Source of the DNA: Prochlorococcus marinus CUG1433
GTDB taxonomy: Bacteria; Cyanobacteriota; Cyanobacteriia; PCC-6307; Cyanobiaceae
Direction of reading: 5' to 3'
DNA length: 64,000 nt
NCBI GenBank assembly: GCA_017644425.1
Contig: JAEPLN010000001.1
Span: forward strand, 1,426,001-1,490,000
The notes below the pieces were generated by a model that made no database searches, had not been told where the DNA came from, and saw only the letters and a program-made list of their open reading frames with translations. Shown piece by piece: positions 63,642 to 64,000 of the stretch; position 1 is the first letter of the stretch, and each line of letters opens with the position of its first letter. The translations under genes were made by a program, and so were the position numbers.

Positions 63642-64000
63642 AAAAACGGTATATATTAAAATCATCTTCTCTCATTCAGTGTTTGTTTTTGTTAACAAGC
63701 TGTAGTTTTAAAAATGAGGTTGATTCAACTTATTATTGCCGAAAACTTAAATTAAACTGTATTGAGGTTAATAAGATAGTATACTTTCAAACTTCAAAAG
63801 GTGATTTTAAGGTTGAATTATTTGGTAAAGATAACCCAGTAACAGTTTCAAATTTTCTTGAAAATATTGAAAATAATATCTACGTAAATAAAAAATTTTA
63901 TAAAATCATTAATTATCCCCAATTAAAATTTATACATGGAGGTGTTAATCCAGAAAATAAATTTTATTTTGAACGAAATCTAAAACTTAATAAGACAAGT
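63638..64000 (+). CDS. Cyclophilin-type peptidyl-prolyl isomerase lipoprotein, 5' part (runs off the window)
   Basis: A frame covering the last 363 bp. If read from ATA at 63638 it begins MKKRYILKSSSLIQCLFLLTSC, a full lipoprotein signal with lipobox LTSC (C22), and then has VYFQTSKGDFKVELFGKDNPVTVSNFL, the start of a cyclophilin domain. A GGAGGG ribosome-binding site ends 6 bases before the ATA, and no ATG, GTG or TTG precedes the signal peptide in frame. The overlap ATAA with the ycf4 stop recalls the common ATGA coupling. The product would fold proteins at the periplasmic side. Confidence 0.75.
   Translation, partial: MKKRYILKSSSLIQCLFLLTSCSFKNEVDSTYYCRKLKLNCIEVNKIVYFQTSKGDFKVELFGKDNPVTVSNFLENIENNIYVNKKFYKIINYPQLKFIHGGVNPENKFYFERNLKLNKTS

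Overview
The window is a chromosomal segment of a high-light-type Prochlorococcus, or a very close marine picocyanobacterium. The evidence is the low GC content, psbD/psbC with their 17-bp overlap, ycf4, an isiB flavodoxin next to a Pcb/IsiA-type chlorophyll-binding antenna gene, ycf46, and many short proteins of the cyanobacterial core (DUF1824, DUF2808, DUF3386). The assignment rests on gene content and protein motifs, not on a database search.

Region 1 (1-23.5 kb) is a surface-polysaccharide island with unusually AT-rich genes. It opens with a six-gene cassette at 301-4671: a formyltransferase, an AAC(3)-like acyltransferase, a VOC/epimerase-like protein, an acyl carrier protein, a stand-alone adenylation enzyme and a hotdog thioesterase. 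Together these look like a carrier-protein-based system for making and attaching an acyl or aminoacyl group. An MTA/SAH nucleosidase-like gene follows. Next come a GtrA-like flippase, a large polytopic membrane protein and a GtrB-like GT2 with a membrane tail, an arrangement resembling the three-component Gtr side-chain glucosylation systems. After that are a glutamine-dependent amidotransferase (AsnB-like), a fused alcohol dehydrogenase/Gfo-Idh oxidoreductase, a WecA-like initiating phosphotransferase on the opposite strand, WecC- and WecB-type enzymes for UDP-ManNAcA, a heparinase II/III-like protein, a GT4, a FlaA1/CapD-type 4,6-dehydratase and a Wzy_C-type O-antigen ligase/polymerase. The island stops at tRNA-Arg(TCT), whose 3' end points into it.

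Region 2 (23.7-41.3 kb) is core genome: a HTH protein, a LapA-like membrane protein, rsmI and cysQ (divergent), pnp, rpsN, rseP, serS, ycf46, yidC, a PH-domain protein, rnpA, rpmH (too short for most ORF calls), a DUF2808 protein, aroH and sppA, most of them in one long minus-strand run. An EamA transporter, a GT4 and an ArnT-like GT39 follow on the plus strand.

Region 3 (41-53.2 kb) mixes small conserved proteins with transport, iron and redox genes: an AEC transporter, SemiSWEET, a redoxin-like protein, isiB-pcb, DUF3386, a methyltransferase, a MIF-type tautomerase, DUF1824, glyQ, a porin, a small secreted Cys protein, a PKHD hydroxylase and the FutA/IdiA iron-binding protein. It ends at tRNA-Ser(CGA).

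Region 4 (53.16-55.3 kb) looks like a remnant of a small tRNA-targeted integrative element. The last 11 nt of tRNA-Ser recur at 55285-55295. Between the copies lie a decayed membrane-protein gene, a frameshifted TPR gene, a secreted protein and a small membrane protein. A GC-rich 12-bp tandem repeat occurs near both ends. No recombinase is present. Just beyond it (55.5-57.7 kb) is an SDR-like/GMC-like gene pair that also looks accessory.

Region 5 (57.9-64 kb) returns to core functions: a 2Fe-2S ferredoxin, cobQ, maf, psbC-psbD, ycf4 and the beginning of a lipoprotein cyclophilin that runs off the end and seems to start at an ATA codon.
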